From NCBI RefSeq assembly GCF_001999945.1, contig NZ_CP019650.1, positions 3,658,001 through 3,722,000 of the forward strand: a DNA stretch of 64,000 bases, written 5' to 3'. Positions 8,541 to 17,414 of the stretch are shown here, piece by piece. Below the pieces are notes generated by a model that made no database searches, had not been told where the DNA came from, and saw nothing but the letters and a program-made list of their open reading frames with translations. This stretch comes from Microbulbifer agarilyticus (GTDB lineage Bacteria; Pseudomonadota; Gammaproteobacteria; Pseudomonadales; Cellvibrionaceae). Position 1 is the first letter of the stretch, and every line of letters starts with the position of its first letter. The position numbers and the translations under genes were made by a program.

Positions 8541-8939
8541 ATGAAGAAGCTTGCTATCGCTATTGCGCTGTCACTGGTGAGTTCACTATCTGCGGCGAAA
8601 GAGTTGGTGGGGGTTTGGGAGCTGGTTTCCGGCAACTATGTGGACGGCAGCGGTACGCTGGTGGACTACAAAGATCTGGATATGCAGGCGCTGAAGGTCA
8701 TTTCTGATTCCCACTTCAGCTTTACCTCCATGAAGGGCGGTGACTTCTGGGCGTCTGGTACCGGCACTTACGAGCTGGCCGACGGCAAATATACCGAGAC
8801 GCTGCGTTACAACTCGTTCGGGCAGGCGACGGGTGCGCAGTTTGCGTTTACCACCAGAATCGAAGATTCACTGTGGTACAACGAGCGCTGGGAAGACGGC
8901 AAGCGTGTGGAGTATGAGGTGTGGCAGCGGGTTGAGTGA
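8541..8939 (+). CDS. Exported lipocalin-like protein
   Basis: A 132-residue protein with a signal peptide (1-19, ending in SAA). The mature part begins KELVGVWELVSGNYVDGSGTL and runs as alternating beta strands, resembling the lipocalin-like domains that open with G-x-W-x-L-x-S. The start at 8541 is chosen because AAAGGGA precedes it by 6 nt and the product then begins MKKLAIAIA; an upstream in-frame ATG at 8496 would add a stretch with no export signal. Such proteins usually bind small hydrophobic ligands in the periplasm; no ligand can be named. Confidence 0.65.
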   Translation: MKKLAIAIALSLVSSLSAAKELVGVWELVSGNYVDGSGTLVDYKDLDMQALKVISDSHFSFTSMKGGDFWASGTGTYELADGKYTETLRYNSFGQATGAQFAFTTRIEDSLWYNERWEDGKRVEYEVWQRVE

Positions 8940-8986
8940 TGGCCGGGGCAGGTGCCGCCAGCCATTCTGGTAGGGAAGATTACGCG

Positions 8987-9496
8987 TTAGAACTTGCGGA
9001 TCTTCTCGATTTCTTCCTGATCTATCCCCAGAGACTCCAGGAATTTCTGGTGCTCTTCCGGTTCCATCTCTTCGAACTTCTGGTGCCATTTAATCATTGC
9101 GTCGTCGTCAAAACCGGCGGCGCGCATAATTTCCACCCAGCGTTCTTTGGTTACCATGTTTTCCTCCATCATATTGGGTTCTTGCAGCAGGGCCACAACG
9201 GCTTTCTGCTGCGCTCGAAGTAGTTGAATCTCCTGCTCCAGCTCTTTGAAGTGGGCCTTCAAAATCTGGGCCTGGGATTCACCTTTGCGATCGATCAGCG
9301 CGGCAATACTTGCTACGGGTATCCCATAGGAACGATAAGAAACGATCATTCGCAGGCGCTCGACCTCTTTCTCTCCGTACCACCTATATCCGTTCTCCGA
9401 GCGGTTGGCGGGCAACAGCAGGCCCTCCCGCTCGTAGTACAGGATGGTGGCTCGGGAGATCCCGAAGGTTCGCGCCAGTTGGGTTACTGTAAGCAT
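8987..9496 (-). CDS. MerR-family transcriptional regulator
   Basis: A 169-residue regulator with an N-terminal MerR helix-turn-helix (LTVTQLARTFGISRATILYYEREGLL, residues 2-27) and the wing ENGYRWYGEKE. A dimerisation coiled coil lies near 75-105, and the C-terminal sensor part is charged, without a Cys cluster. A non-metal ligand is therefore likelier than a metal. It is divergent from the glutathione-transferase gene at 9687, and the promoter between them has MerR-type geometry. The likely role is control of itself and possibly of the GST gene in stress or detoxification. Confidence 0.8.
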   Translation of the reverse strand: MLTVTQLARTFGISRATILYYEREGLLLPANRSENGYRWYGEKEVERLRMIVSYRSYGIPVASIAALIDRKGESQAQILKAHFKELEQEIQLLRAQQKAVVALLQEPNMMEENMVTKERWVEIMRAAGFDDDAMIKWHQKFEEMEPEEHQKFLESLGIDQEEIEKIRKF

Positions 9497-9521
9497 GTGG
9501 TTACCAAGTCACGGCTGAGGC

Positions 9522-9555
9522 TTTATACTCAACCCTGATCCCATAGACGGGTCAA
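9522..9555 (-). promoter_or_regulatory. MerR-type promoter/operator upstream of the regulator
   Basis: On the minus strand TTGACC (-35, plus 9550-9555) is followed by a 19-nt spacer and GAGTAT (-10, plus 9525-9530). The spacer region holds the imperfect inverted repeat ACCC...GGGT (9532-9552). Over-long 19-bp spacers with an internal operator are the hallmark of MerR-activated promoters. An alternative -10, TATAAA, sits at 9522-9527. Confidence 0.45.
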
Positions 9556-9686
9556 CACCCATTGTAGCCACCGGCTTTGCGCCAGCTACATCCCCTCACG
9601 GCCGGGCACCCGTGGCATCTTTGCCGCCACCGCGCCGTATCACTTCGCTCAACGCCGAGCGCACATCCAGAGTTCAGGAGAACACC

Positions 9687-10283
9687 ATGAAAATCTACGG
9701 AGATATTCGGTCTGGGAACTGCTACAAGATCAAACTGCTGGCTTCCATCCTCGACATCGACCACGAGTGGATCGAGGTAGACATCCTGGCCGGGGAAACC
9801 CAGACCAGTGATTTTCTGCAGAAGAACCCCAATGGCAAGATCCCCCTGCTGGAACTGGATGATGGTCGCTGTATTTCAGAATCCAATGCGATCCTGAATT
9901 ACCTGGTGAGCGGCAGTGCGCTGGCCACGGAAGACGCCTTTGCCAACGCGAAGATTTTGCAATGGCAGTTCTTCGAGCAATACAGCCACGAACCCTATAT
10001 TGCGGTTGCGCGGTTTATTGCCAAGTATCTGGGCATGCCGGAGGAACGCAAGGCGGAATTCGAGTCCAAACAGGCCGACGGTCACAAGGCGCTGAAGGTA
10101 ATGGAAGAGCAGTTAGCGGCCACCGATTACCTGGCCGGTGACGCGCTTTCCATCGCGGATATTTCCCTGTACGGCTACACCCACGTGGCGGACGAAGGCG
10201 GCTTCGACCTGAGCGGTTACCCGGCAATTTTGCGCTGGATCGACCGAATTCAAAGTCACCCGAATTATGTGGCGATGGTGTAA
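9687..10283 (+). CDS. Glutathione S-transferase family protein
   Basis: A 198-residue cytosolic protein of normal GST length. The thioredoxin-like N-terminal domain has GNCYKIKLLASIL near residue 8, the cis-proline segment NPNGKIPLLEL and the glutathione-binding SESNAIL. The helical C-terminal domain ends with the capping motif ALSIADISLYGYTHVADEGGFDL. The start at 9687 is set by CAGGAG 6 nt upstream; longer frames from 9612 lack a ribosome site. It would conjugate or reduce electrophilic substrates with glutathione. The next gene starts at the base after the stop codon, so the two form an operon. Confidence 0.85.
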   Translation: MKIYGDIRSGNCYKIKLLASILDIDHEWIEVDILAGETQTSDFLQKNPNGKIPLLELDDGRCISESNAILNYLVSGSALATEDAFANAKILQWQFFEQYSHEPYIAVARFIAKYLGMPEERKAEFESKQADGHKALKVMEEQLAATDYLAGDALSIADISLYGYTHVADEGGFDLSGYPAILRWIDRIQSHPNYVAMV

Positions 10284-10712
10284 ATGACGATGAAGCGAAT
10301 TCACTTAGTGAGCGGCGTGGTGTTTTTGGCGATATTTGCCATTACCGGCCAGTACATGCTGCGCGGGCTTGCTCTGCCCGACCAGGCGATGGATGCGCAG
10401 CGCATGATGTACCGTGCATCGCACATGTACATCCTGTTTGTTGCCGCACTCAATGCGGTGGTTGGCTGTTACTGGAGCGCACGGGCAGACAAGCTGAACT
10501 ATGTACTGCAAGTGGCCGGTTCTTGGATGCTGATTTTGAGCCAGCCGGTTTTGCTCTACGCCTTTGCCACGGAGCCGCAGGTGCTTTCCTCGGGGCGGGA
10601 ATTCACATTGCTTGGCTGTGTTCTGGTATTGGCGGGGGTGCTGCTGTCCGTTGCCGCCAGCGTGCGGATACGCCGTGCCAGTGTGGGTACCGTATCTGAG
10701 GGCGCAGGATAA
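10284..10712 (+). CDS. Small membrane protein with four transmembrane segments
   Basis: A 142-residue inner-membrane protein with hydrophobic segments near 6-26, 48-66, 74-97 and 106-127. It starts directly after the GST stop codon and is co-transcribed with it. The family is not recognised with certainty. No charged catalytic motif is evident. A short basic C-terminus should face the cytoplasm. Confidence 0.6.
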   Translation: MTMKRIHLVSGVVFLAIFAITGQYMLRGLALPDQAMDAQRMMYRASHMYILFVAALNAVVGCYWSARADKLNYVLQVAGSWMLILSQPVLLYAFATEPQVLSSGREFTLLGCVLVLAGVLLSVAASVRIRRASVGTVSEGAG

Positions 10713-10741
10713 AAACGCGGCGATTCCGCAGGGAGGAGAAC

Positions 10742-11329
10742 ATGAACGTAGGGATATTTATTTACGATAACGCCGAGGTGCTGGATTTTTCTGGGCCGTT
10801 TGAGGTGTTTTCCACCGCCAGCCGCTTATCCAACCCGCAAAATGCATTTAACGTATTTTTGGTGGCGGAACACAAACGGCCGGTGATGGCCCGTGGCGGT
10901 TATGGCATTAACCCGCACTTCACCTTCGACAACCACCCACCGATGGACCTGCTGATCGTCGTGGGGGGGGTGCATACGGAGGCGGTGAAAAACCCGAAGG
11001 TGATTGAGTGGGTGGCCGAGGTTGCTTCCAAAACGCCCCATGTAGCTTCAGTGTGCACCGGCGCGTTTATCCTTGCCGAGGCCGGGCAGGTCAGTGGCCT
11101 GCGCGTGACCACCCACTGGGAAGACCTGGCGGACCTGCAGGAAAGCTATCCGGATCTCACGGTGTTGGCGGAGCAGCGCTGGGTGGAGGACGGGAAATTT
11201 GTAACGTCCGCCGGGATTTCTGCTGGAATTGATATGAGCCTGTATCTGGTTTCCAAACTCGTCGATCTGGCACTGGCGGAAGCAACCGCCAAGCAGATGG
11301 AGTACGACTGGCAGAAGCGCGCGTTGTAA
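10742..11329 (+). CDS. DJ-1/PfpI family (class I glutamine-amidotransferase-like) protein
   Basis: A 195-residue DJ-1/PfpI protein: the N-terminus MNVGIFIYDNAEVLDFSGPFEVF, a nucleophile elbow SVCTGAFILAEAG with Cys105, and TTHW after it. This is the subgroup that includes isonitrile hydratase and the N-terminal halves of GATase1/AraC regulators; here no HTH follows. A strong ribosome site, GGGAGGAG, lies 4 nt before the ATG. The chemistry (hydratase, deglycase or chaperone) cannot be decided. Confidence 0.8.
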   Translation: MNVGIFIYDNAEVLDFSGPFEVFSTASRLSNPQNAFNVFLVAEHKRPVMARGGYGINPHFTFDNHPPMDLLIVVGGVHTEAVKNPKVIEWVAEVASKTPHVASVCTGAFILAEAGQVSGLRVTTHWEDLADLQESYPDLTVLAEQRWVEDGKFVTSAGISAGIDMSLYLVSKLVDLALAEATAKQMEYDWQKRAL

Positions 11330-11379
11330 GCGGCTTTCTGCCGGGCCGATGCAGGGAAAATTGGCCTACGGAGATCCGC

Positions 11380-12030
11380 ATGCAACCCTCGCGCATCCTG
11401 CTGCTCAACATTCTCGCTGCCGGCGCTTTTTATGTCGCGGGCTTTGCCGTGCTGGGCAGTGGTTACCCCACCATTGAATCCAGTGGGCGCGAGGTTATCG
11501 AGTGGTTTTCCCACAACGGGGCTGACGCCCGTATTTACGCTTGGACAGCGGCCTTCTTCTCCCTTGGGTTGGCTGTCTTTGCCGCGCAGGTTGCTGCGGT
11601 GATGCCGAAACCCCAGCGCTATATCTTCTTCGCCGGCGTGCTCGGTTTTGCGATCACCGCGCAGGTGCAGGGCTGGTTTTGGGCCGGCCTGTCTTTCCAC
11701 CCCCAGGGGCTGGATGCGGCGACCGCGCGCACCCTGTTCCAAATCCCTACCTACTGGGGGCCGCTGATAAACGGCTCCACCATGACCATGGCTGTGGCAT
11801 TTATCGCACTGGGCTTTGGGCGCAAGCCCATTATCCCGCGCTGGCTTACCGGCTTGAGTGTGTTGTTCTTTGTGGAGCAGGCAATCGAGACAGTGACCGT
11901 GTTTGGCCGCTCCGGGTTTATTGCGCCGGGCGGCCCGATGAACGTGTACCTTGGCGGGATAATCGGGTTTGTTTGGGTGGCGGGTGTGGTGCGCTGGGCC
12001 ATGCCGCGGGTGGATCAGCAGGCCCACTAA
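11380..12030 (+). CDS. Hypothetical six-helix membrane protein
   Basis: A 216-residue integral membrane protein with six predicted hydrophobic segments spread over its whole length. A good ribosome site (GGAG, 6 nt upstream) supports the start. I do not recognise the family; the layout resembles small DUF membrane proteins without cofactor motifs. It follows the DJ-1-like gene by 50 nt on the same strand and converges on the spermidine-synthase-like gene, leaving only 17 nt between stops with no clear terminator. Confidence 0.6.
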   Translation: MQPSRILLLNILAAGAFYVAGFAVLGSGYPTIESSGREVIEWFSHNGADARIYAWTAAFFSLGLAVFAAQVAAVMPKPQRYIFFAGVLGFAITAQVQGWFWAGLSFHPQGLDAATARTLFQIPTYWGPLINGSTMTMAVAFIALGFGRKPIIPRWLTGLSVLFFVEQAIETVTVFGRSGFIAPGGPMNVYLGGIIGFVWVAGVVRWAMPRVDQQAH

Positions 12031-12047
12031 CCGGCTAAATCCTTTCG

Positions 12048-12752
12048 TCAGCCGCGCTTGCGCCCGCGCTGGCCTGCCGGTTTCTTGGCCAGAAAGATCG
12101 CGTGGCGGGCGCCCTTGCCCGGGCGTTCGCGCACGGTTTTAACCTCGACCTGATAGCCCGCTTTTTTCAGCCGGTTGGCGTACACCGCATCCGGTGAGGC
12201 CGACCACACCGCCAGCACGCCGTCCGGCACCAGGCTTTTGTAGATGCTGCTGGTGCCCTCAATGGAATACAGCCAGTTGTTATCGGAATGAGTCAAGCCC
12301 TCGGGGCCGTTGTCTACATCCAGCAGCACGGCGTCGTATTCACCACTGCGGTTCACCAGCAGCTCGCCGACATCGCCGATATGCTCGACGACGCGACTGT
12401 CATCCAGCGGGCGCCCGGCACATTCCCCCAGTGGCCCACGGTTCCACTCCACCACTTCCGGGATCAGGTCGGCGACGATCACCTCCGAGGAATCGGTCAC
12501 CGCTTCCAGCGCTGCCGCCAGGGTGTAACCCATACCCATGCCGCCCACCAGCACCCGGGCATTCTTTTTGTTGTTGAGGTGTGCACAACCCAGTACCGAC
12601 AGCTGCTGCTCGCTGTTAAACCGGCGACTGTTCATCAGCTCGCCACGGGGGCCAGACAGGGAGATGGAGAACTCCTGGTCCCGCTGACGCAGGGTAAGCA
12701 CGCCGCCATTATTGGGGATCTGGGCGGTGCCAAGTTCAATCCAGGGTTTCAT
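12048..12752 (-). CDS. Spermidine-synthase-like / SAM-binding Rossmann protein
   Basis: A 234-residue protein with the SpeE-type fold. The nucleotide-binding loop is VLVGGMGMGYTLAAAL (about 65-80), followed by EVIVADLIPEVVEWN with the ribose-binding acidic residue, and DAVLLDVDNGPEGLT in place of the catalytic loop. The N-terminal beta domain is shorter than in true spermidine synthases and the diagnostic GGGDG is replaced by VGGMGMG. It is therefore better called spermidine-synthase-like than SpeE. The very basic tail (GQRGRKRG) could contact nucleic acid. The enzyme substrate is unknown. Confidence 0.7.
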   Translation of the reverse strand: MKPWIELGTAQIPNNGGVLTLRQRDQEFSISLSGPRGELMNSRRFNSEQQLSVLGCAHLNNKKNARVLVGGMGMGYTLAAALEAVTDSSEVIVADLIPEVVEWNRGPLGECAGRPLDDSRVVEHIGDVGELLVNRSGEYDAVLLDVDNGPEGLTHSDNNWLYSIEGTSSIYKSLVPDGVLAVWSASPDAVYANRLKKAGYQVEVKTVRERPGKGARHAIFLAKKPAGQRGRKRG

Positions 12753-12955
12753 ACAGCGTGCTCGCTAAATGGGTTGTGCGCTTAGGGTAGTGCGCTTAGT
12801 AGAGCCGTTAGACGGGGCGCGCACTGTAGCATACGTTGGTTCGCTGGGCTGGGGACGTTATGATGCCCCATTGCGCCAGTTGTAGCGAGGGAGTGTCACG
12901 AGTGACGGGCCACCCCCAGTCTAGCCCCGCTTAGCAGTACGAGCACCAGCGAACC

Positions 12956-13123
12956 ATGAACCGAAGAAAGAAGGTCAAACAGATCCTGAAGAAGAAGGCT
13001 AAAAAAGCCAACGACAAGCTGAACCCGAAAAAGAAGCCGCGTTATATCTCCAAGGCGGAGCGGGCCAAGCAAGAACAGGAGCAAGAGCAGGAAGGCAACT
13101 CGGAATCAGATACCAGTAGCTAA
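12956..13123 (+). CDS. DUF2986 small basic protein
   Basis: A 55-residue protein, MNRRKKVKQILKKKAKKAND followed by KLNPKKKPRYISKAERAK and an acidic Glu/Gln tail. The sequence matches the DUF2986 family common in marine gammaproteobacteria. It is extremely Lys/Arg-rich at the N-terminus, suggesting nucleic-acid or ribosome contact; the function is unknown. It stands alone, 50 nt before the VOC gene on the same strand. Confidence 0.75.
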   Translation: MNRRKKVKQILKKKAKKANDKLNPKKKPRYISKAERAKQEQEQEQEGNSESDTSS

Positions 13124-13173
13124 CAGCCAAAGAACTCACTTCTACCGTCCCCAGTACCAGAAAGGAACGCGCT

Positions 13174-13545
13174 ATGGATTTAGGTGCATTTTCAATTAGC
13201 CTCACCGTGAAGGATATCGAGGCATCCAAGAAGTTTTACGAAAACCTCGGATTTGAATCCATGGGTGGCGACTGTGGCCAGGGGTGGACCATTCTGAAAA
13301 ATGGCGACCATGTCATTGGGTTGTTTCAGGGTATGTTCGACAAGAATATGCTCACCTTCAATCCCGGCTGGGACCAATCCGCACAGGCAACCGACACGTT
13401 TACCGATGTACGTGCACTGCGTGATGAACTGGTAAAGCGCGGAGTCAAAATTGCGAGCGATAACGCTACCGGTGACTCTGGCCCCGGTAGCATTGTGATT
13501 GAAGACCCAGATGGCAATCCGATTTTGATTGATCAGCACAGATAA
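13174..13545 (+). CDS. VOC (glyoxalase/bleomycin-resistance) family protein
   Basis: A 123-residue vicinal-oxygen-chelate protein made of two beta-alpha-beta-beta-beta modules. It opens FSISLTVKDIEASKKFYENLGF and closes SGPGSIVIEDPDGNPILIDQH, where the DPDGN turn and late metal-ligand position are typical. A ribosome site (AAGGAA) lies 6 nt before the ATG. Many members are isomerases, dioxygenases or binding proteins; the first-strand His ligand is replaced (SLTV), so the metal site may be incomplete. Confidence 0.8.
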   Translation: MDLGAFSISLTVKDIEASKKFYENLGFESMGGDCGQGWTILKNGDHVIGLFQGMFDKNMLTFNPGWDQSAQATDTFTDVRALRDELVKRGVKIASDNATGDSGPGSIVIEDPDGNPILIDQHR

Positions 13546-13595
13546 CTTTCCCAAAAGTCAGATCTCGCATTCTGCGCGACAGTAAAAGCTGGCCT

Positions 13596-14345
13596 ATGGA
13601 CGACTCCTACACAGAAAACGGTTACTGCGTTTACAAAAACTTTGCCTCTGATGCGGAAATTAAAGAGCTCCGCACAGTGGTAGAACGCTTTCACCAGGCC
13701 TGGAAGCAGGAAAATGCCGAGTTCTATGCAGAGAAGGCCATCAACTCGGCCTACCTCACCGGCACCAAGTACCTGAGTGAACCGGACCGTAAAACCCTCT
13801 TCCGGTTTATCGGCTCGGCGAAGCTTATACAGCTGGTGACTTCGATCATGGGGGACGATGTTGTCTTCTTGAATACGCAGCTGTTCTTTGACCCGGTGAA
13901 TGCATCCCAGAAAAATTACTGGCATCGCGACCCGCAATACCACCTTTCGCTGGAAGAACAACAGCAGGCGTTACATGGGCCTGAAGCGGCGCATTTTCGG
14001 ATTGCCCTGAAGGACGAGCCGGGGCTGGAATTGATACCCCGTAGCCACAGACACTGGGACAGCAGCGAAGAGCTGGACGTACGGCTGGAACAGAATGGAC
14101 GCAGGAATTATGAACCGCTGTCGCGGGGTGAGACAGTGCCCCTGAACGCCGGTGATCTTCTGGTGTTCAGTGCCAATATGATCCACCGTGGTATTTACGG
14201 TATGGATCGGCTGGGTTTCGATATTTTATTTTGCGAACCCGATCCGGGTATCTTGCGGTTTATGGAGCAGGACTGCCTGCCGGATGAGGCGACATTACAA
14301 ACCCTAGATGTTCCCAGGGTCTTTACCCACGGAAAACAACACTAA
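13596..14345 (+). CDS. Phytanoyl-CoA dioxygenase (PhyH) family Fe(II)/2-oxoglutarate oxygenase
   Basis: A 249-residue protein with the jelly-roll facial triad. HRD (His110, Asp112) is in NYWHRDPQYH, the distal His197 is in NMIHRGIYG, and Arg205 is positioned for 2-oxoglutarate. The Phe-rich strand and length are those of PhyH-family oxygenases, which hydroxylate small molecules. The substrate is unknown. It is the last gene of the + strand run and ends at a strong bidirectional terminator shared with the large amylase gene. Confidence 0.8.
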   Translation: MDDSYTENGYCVYKNFASDAEIKELRTVVERFHQAWKQENAEFYAEKAINSAYLTGTKYLSEPDRKTLFRFIGSAKLIQLVTSIMGDDVVFLNTQLFFDPVNASQKNYWHRDPQYHLSLEEQQQALHGPEAAHFRIALKDEPGLELIPRSHRHWDSSEELDVRLEQNGRRNYEPLSRGETVPLNAGDLLVFSANMIHRGIYGMDRLGFDILFCEPDPGILRFMEQDCLPDEATLQTLDVPRVFTHGKQH

Positions 14346-14363
14346 GGAACGCGAAAAGAACAC

Positions 14364-14398
14364 AAAAAAGGGGCCTGAATATTCAGGCCCCTTTTTCT
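14364..14398. terminator. Bidirectional intrinsic terminator
   Basis: A perfect 22-bp palindrome, GGGGCCTGAATATTCAGGCC plus CC, occupies 14370-14391. It is flanked by six A on the left and five T on the right. It separates the PhyH gene (+) and the amylase gene (-), which converge here. Confidence 0.9.
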
Positions 14399-14455
14399 TT
14401 TGACGAGAGAACGTCAATTAATTGCGAGTATTTACATACCCGCAATCACTGCCGA

Positions 14456-17404
14456 TTAGTGCAGGACGATCACTTCGTTTGCGTCGAGGTTCAGTACTGC
14501 AGAACCGCCGCTCACGTTGACCACATCACCACTGGTGTGGCTGTTGTACTGGCCGTCGGCCAAGTTCAAGCTGCCCACGTTGATGGAGGTGCTGCCACCG
14601 CGGTTTACCGCAACCATCACGCTGTCGGAGCCAGAAACACGCTCGAATACGAGAATGTCGCCGTTCACCCAGCGCTCGTTGTAGCTACCGGAGGCCAGCG
14701 CCGGGCTCTGGGCACGCAGTTCTGCCAGTGCCTTGATCATCAGGAACGCATCGCTGGTTTCGCTGAAGGACGGCATGGCTTCACGGTTATACGGGTCGTG
14801 ACCGATCTGGCCGTCGCCATTGGCGTCGAACCAGGTGGAGTTCTGCTCACTACCGTAGTAAATGGTCGGGATACCCGGCAGGGTCATCACCAGTGCCATA
14901 CCCAGGTTTTGGCGCGCGTCTGCCAGTGCCTTGCTGAAGCCTTTACCGGTACGACCGTTATCCACAGCACCAGAGGTCTGCAGGAATACGCTGGTACGGG
15001 TCGCGTCGTGGTTGTCGAGGAAGATCGGCTGCCAGCTTTCACGGCCGTTGCCACCCATCGCGCCAGGACGGGACTCAATGTGGGTATTGAGTTCGGTCAT
15101 GGTGGTGTCACCGGCGATTGCCGCTTCGATTTTGTCGCGCAGATTGAAGTCCAACAACTCAGATTTGCCGTTCGCAGAATTCAGGAACGCCATGGATACT
15201 GGGTCGTCAGCGCCTGCGCCGTACCATTCACCGAAGATGTACACATCCGGGTCAACCGCACGCACAGCATCGTTGAAGCGTTTGATAAAGCTCGGCTCGA
15301 TGTGCTTGATGGCGTCGATACGGAAGGCATCTACACCGTGCTGCATCCATTTAACTGCGGCATCGATCAGGTACTGGTCGGCAACGCTGTTGCTGCTTAC
15401 ACCGTGGTTAAAGTCGGTGAGGTTGAACAGGGTCTTGTTGGTGTAGGCCCAGGGGTCGTCCCACTCGCCGAAGCACTGGGTGCTCGGGTCGCTGTCGCCA
15501 CAGTCGGCGATGGCGCCATTGCGGTGGTACCAGGTACCGTCATCCTGCAGGAAGTCGGTAATGAAGGTGCCTTCTTTGTACAGGGAACCGAACTCGTACT
15601 GGTCGTCCTGGTTGGAGTGGTTCAGGGCGATGTCCAGAACCAGCTTCATGCCACGGGCTTCCATCTCGGCATCCAGCTGATCTACCAGCGCCCAGTCACC
15701 CATGTGCTCGTCCACTGCGTAGAAGTCGCGACCCCAGTAACCGTGGTAAGCGCCATCGCTGCCGGTGTTGTCGATGTTGTCGTTCAGCGGGGTTACCCAG
15801 ATGGCGGTAATACCGAGGTTCTGCAGGTAATCCAGCTTGTCGATCAGACCCTGGATGTCGCCACCCCAGTACTTCTTCCACTCGGACAGGCCGCCGGCCT
15901 GCTTGCTGGCGGAAGTACCGGCGGGGTTGTTACCACCGTCATTGCTGGTGTCGCCATTGTGGAAGCGGTCCACAAATACGAAGTACATGCTGCGGTTACG
16001 GAAATCGCTCAGCGGGGTTACCGTCACTTCACAACCGGTGGCATCCACGTTGGTGCCGGCAGGAGTGTTCGGGCACTGGTCGGTGCCGTCGGGTACGCCG
16101 TCGCCATCAGTGTCTTCCGGGGCTGCGCCACAGTTTTCGCCGAGGTCGGTAGTGACACTCACCACTGCGCTGGTATTACCGTTGACAACGATTTGCGTCC
16201 AGCCACTGGCGGATACGTCTTCTGCGGGGAATTCGTCACCGCCCCAGCCGCCATCGGGATCGATCTTGAAGCGCGGGCCGCCGTTGCCGTCACCGGCAGC
16301 GAAGTTACGACAGGCTTCGTAGTTGTCGGTACCGGCAACGCGAGTCAGCAGGTCGCCCGCTACCCAGTTGTTGTGGGTGCCGCGCAGGTGCAGTTCGAGG
16401 CCCGGCACAACTTCACAGCCGTTGGCGTCTACGGTCGCGCCTGCAGGAGTGTTGGGGCACTGGTCGACGTCGTCGAGTACGCCGTCACCGTCAGAGTCCA
16501 CTACGATTTCACAACCGTTGGCGTCCACTTCAGCACCGGCGGGAGTGTTGGGGCACTGGTCCGCAGAGTCGGCTACGCCGTCGTTGTCGGAATCCACAAC
16601 CACTTCACAACCAACGGCATCCACTACCGCGCCGGCCGGGGTGTTGGGGCACTGGTCGGCGCCATCGGCCACGCCGTCGCCATCGGTGTCAGTAACACCG
16701 GTGCCACAGTTGGCAGCCATGTCGGTGGTAACGCTTGAGATACTCAGGCTGTTGCCGTTAACCACAACTTCGGTCCAACCGCTGGCGGATACATCTGCTG
16801 CGGGGAATTCATCGCCGCCCCAGCCGCCATTCGGGTCAATTTTAAAACGCGGGCCGCCGCCACCGTCGCCGGCAGCAAAGTTGCGACAGGCGCTGTACAG
16901 GCCACCACCGATATCGCTCAGCAAGTCACCGGCTACCCAGCCGTTGTGGGTACCGCGAATGTGCAGCTGCAGGGTTGTCACGACTTCACAGCCGTTCGCA
17001 TCTACCTGGGCACCGGCAGGCGTGTTTGCACACTGGTCCTGGCTGTCTGGCACGCCGTCGTTATCTGTGTCGGCCGGGGCATTATCTGCGGGCTGAATGC
17101 TGTAGTCCTTGGTATCGGTGTAGAACTCGATATCCCAGGTACCGGCAGAAATGGTGATGTCCGGACCATTTTGCTGCTGGTTGGCGCCGTAGTTTTCACT
17201 CCAGTCACCCCAGCGGTCGATTTTAAATTGACCGGCAGCGGTAAATACGACGTCTTCCGCCAGCATGGTGTTACTGCCGACATCGGTCATCTGGTCTGCT
17301 TGCCAGTTGTTATGGGTACCACGTAAGAACCACTCGGCGTGGGCGGCGCTGCTGGCAAATAGCAGCAACCCGGCCACCGCCAGGGTTTTTCTGTTCATTT
17401 TCAT
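14456..17404 (-). CDS. Secreted modular GH13 alpha-amylase with three starch-binding-like modules and five thrombospondin-3 repeats
   Basis: A 982-residue exported amylase. Signal peptide 1-23. Three related modules open with RGTHNNW/RGTHNGW (near 28, 150 and 341). The second and third share RFKIDP-GGWGGDEFP and read as surface carbohydrate-binding domains. Five calcium-binding type-3 repeats (DxDxDGVxDxxDQCxNTPAG) lie at about 113-141, 239-333 and 431-461. The GH13 barrel spans about 468-900: nucleophile Asp697 (FRIDAIKH), acid Glu726 (FGEW), third Asp800 (LDNHD). It should cut starch-like alpha-1,4-glucans outside the cell. ATG 17404 has AGGTG 5 nt upstream; 17398 is an alternative. An operator-like element is at 17488. 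Confidence 0.9.
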   Translation of the reverse strand: MKMNRKTLAVAGLLLFASSAAHAEWFLRGTHNNWQADQMTDVGSNTMLAEDVVFTAAGQFKIDRWGDWSENYGANQQQNGPDITISAGTWDIEFYTDTKDYSIQPADNAPADTDNDGVPDSQDQCANTPAGAQVDANGCEVVTTLQLHIRGTHNGWVAGDLLSDIGGGLYSACRNFAAGDGGGGPRFKIDPNGGWGGDEFPAADVSASGWTEVVVNGNSLSISSVTTDMAANCGTGVTDTDGDGVADGADQCPNTPAGAVVDAVGCEVVVDSDNDGVADSADQCPNTPAGAEVDANGCEIVVDSDGDGVLDDVDQCPNTPAGATVDANGCEVVPGLELHLRGTHNNWVAGDLLTRVAGTDNYEACRNFAAGDGNGGPRFKIDPDGGWGGDEFPAEDVSASGWTQIVVNGNTSAVVSVTTDLGENCGAAPEDTDGDGVPDGTDQCPNTPAGTNVDATGCEVTVTPLSDFRNRSMYFVFVDRFHNGDTSNDGGNNPAGTSASKQAGGLSEWKKYWGGDIQGLIDKLDYLQNLGITAIWVTPLNDNIDNTGSDGAYHGYWGRDFYAVDEHMGDWALVDQLDAEMEARGMKLVLDIALNHSNQDDQYEFGSLYKEGTFITDFLQDDGTWYHRNGAIADCGDSDPSTQCFGEWDDPWAYTNKTLFNLTDFNHGVSSNSVADQYLIDAAVKWMQHGVDAFRIDAIKHIEPSFIKRFNDAVRAVDPDVYIFGEWYGAGADDPVSMAFLNSANGKSELLDFNLRDKIEAAIAGDTTMTELNTHIESRPGAMGGNGRESWQPIFLDNHDATRTSVFLQTSGAVDNGRTGKGFSKALADARQNLGMALVMTLPGIPTIYYGSEQNSTWFDANGDGQIGHDPYNREAMPSFSETSDAFLMIKALAELRAQSPALASGSYNERWVNGDILVFERVSGSDSVMVAVNRGGSTSINVGSLNLADGQYNSHTSGDVVNVSGGSAVLNLDANEVIVLH
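16406..16690 (-). repeat. Three tandem thrombospondin type-3 coding repeats
   Basis: Direct repeats of about 96 bp encode D-S/T-D-x-D-G-V-x-D-x-x-DQCPNTPAGAxVDAxGCEV three times. Further single copies lie at about 16982-17068 and 16022-16114. They are calcium-binding linkers inside the amylase gene and a likely site of repeat-number variation. Confidence 0.85.
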
Positions 17405-17414
17405 CATCTCACCT

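Noticed and set aside
16406..16690. Direct repeats that could be taken for a CRISPR array
   Set aside because: The repeats are in frame, of about 96 bp, and encode thrombospondin type-3 units; there are no short palindromic repeats with unique spacers and no cas genes.
14459..16738. A 759-codon open frame on the + strand opposite the amylase gene
   Set aside because: It lies antisense to a protein with complete GH13 catalytic residues and repeats. Its product is a low-complexity Val/Gly/His sequence caused by the GC-rich codons of the real gene.
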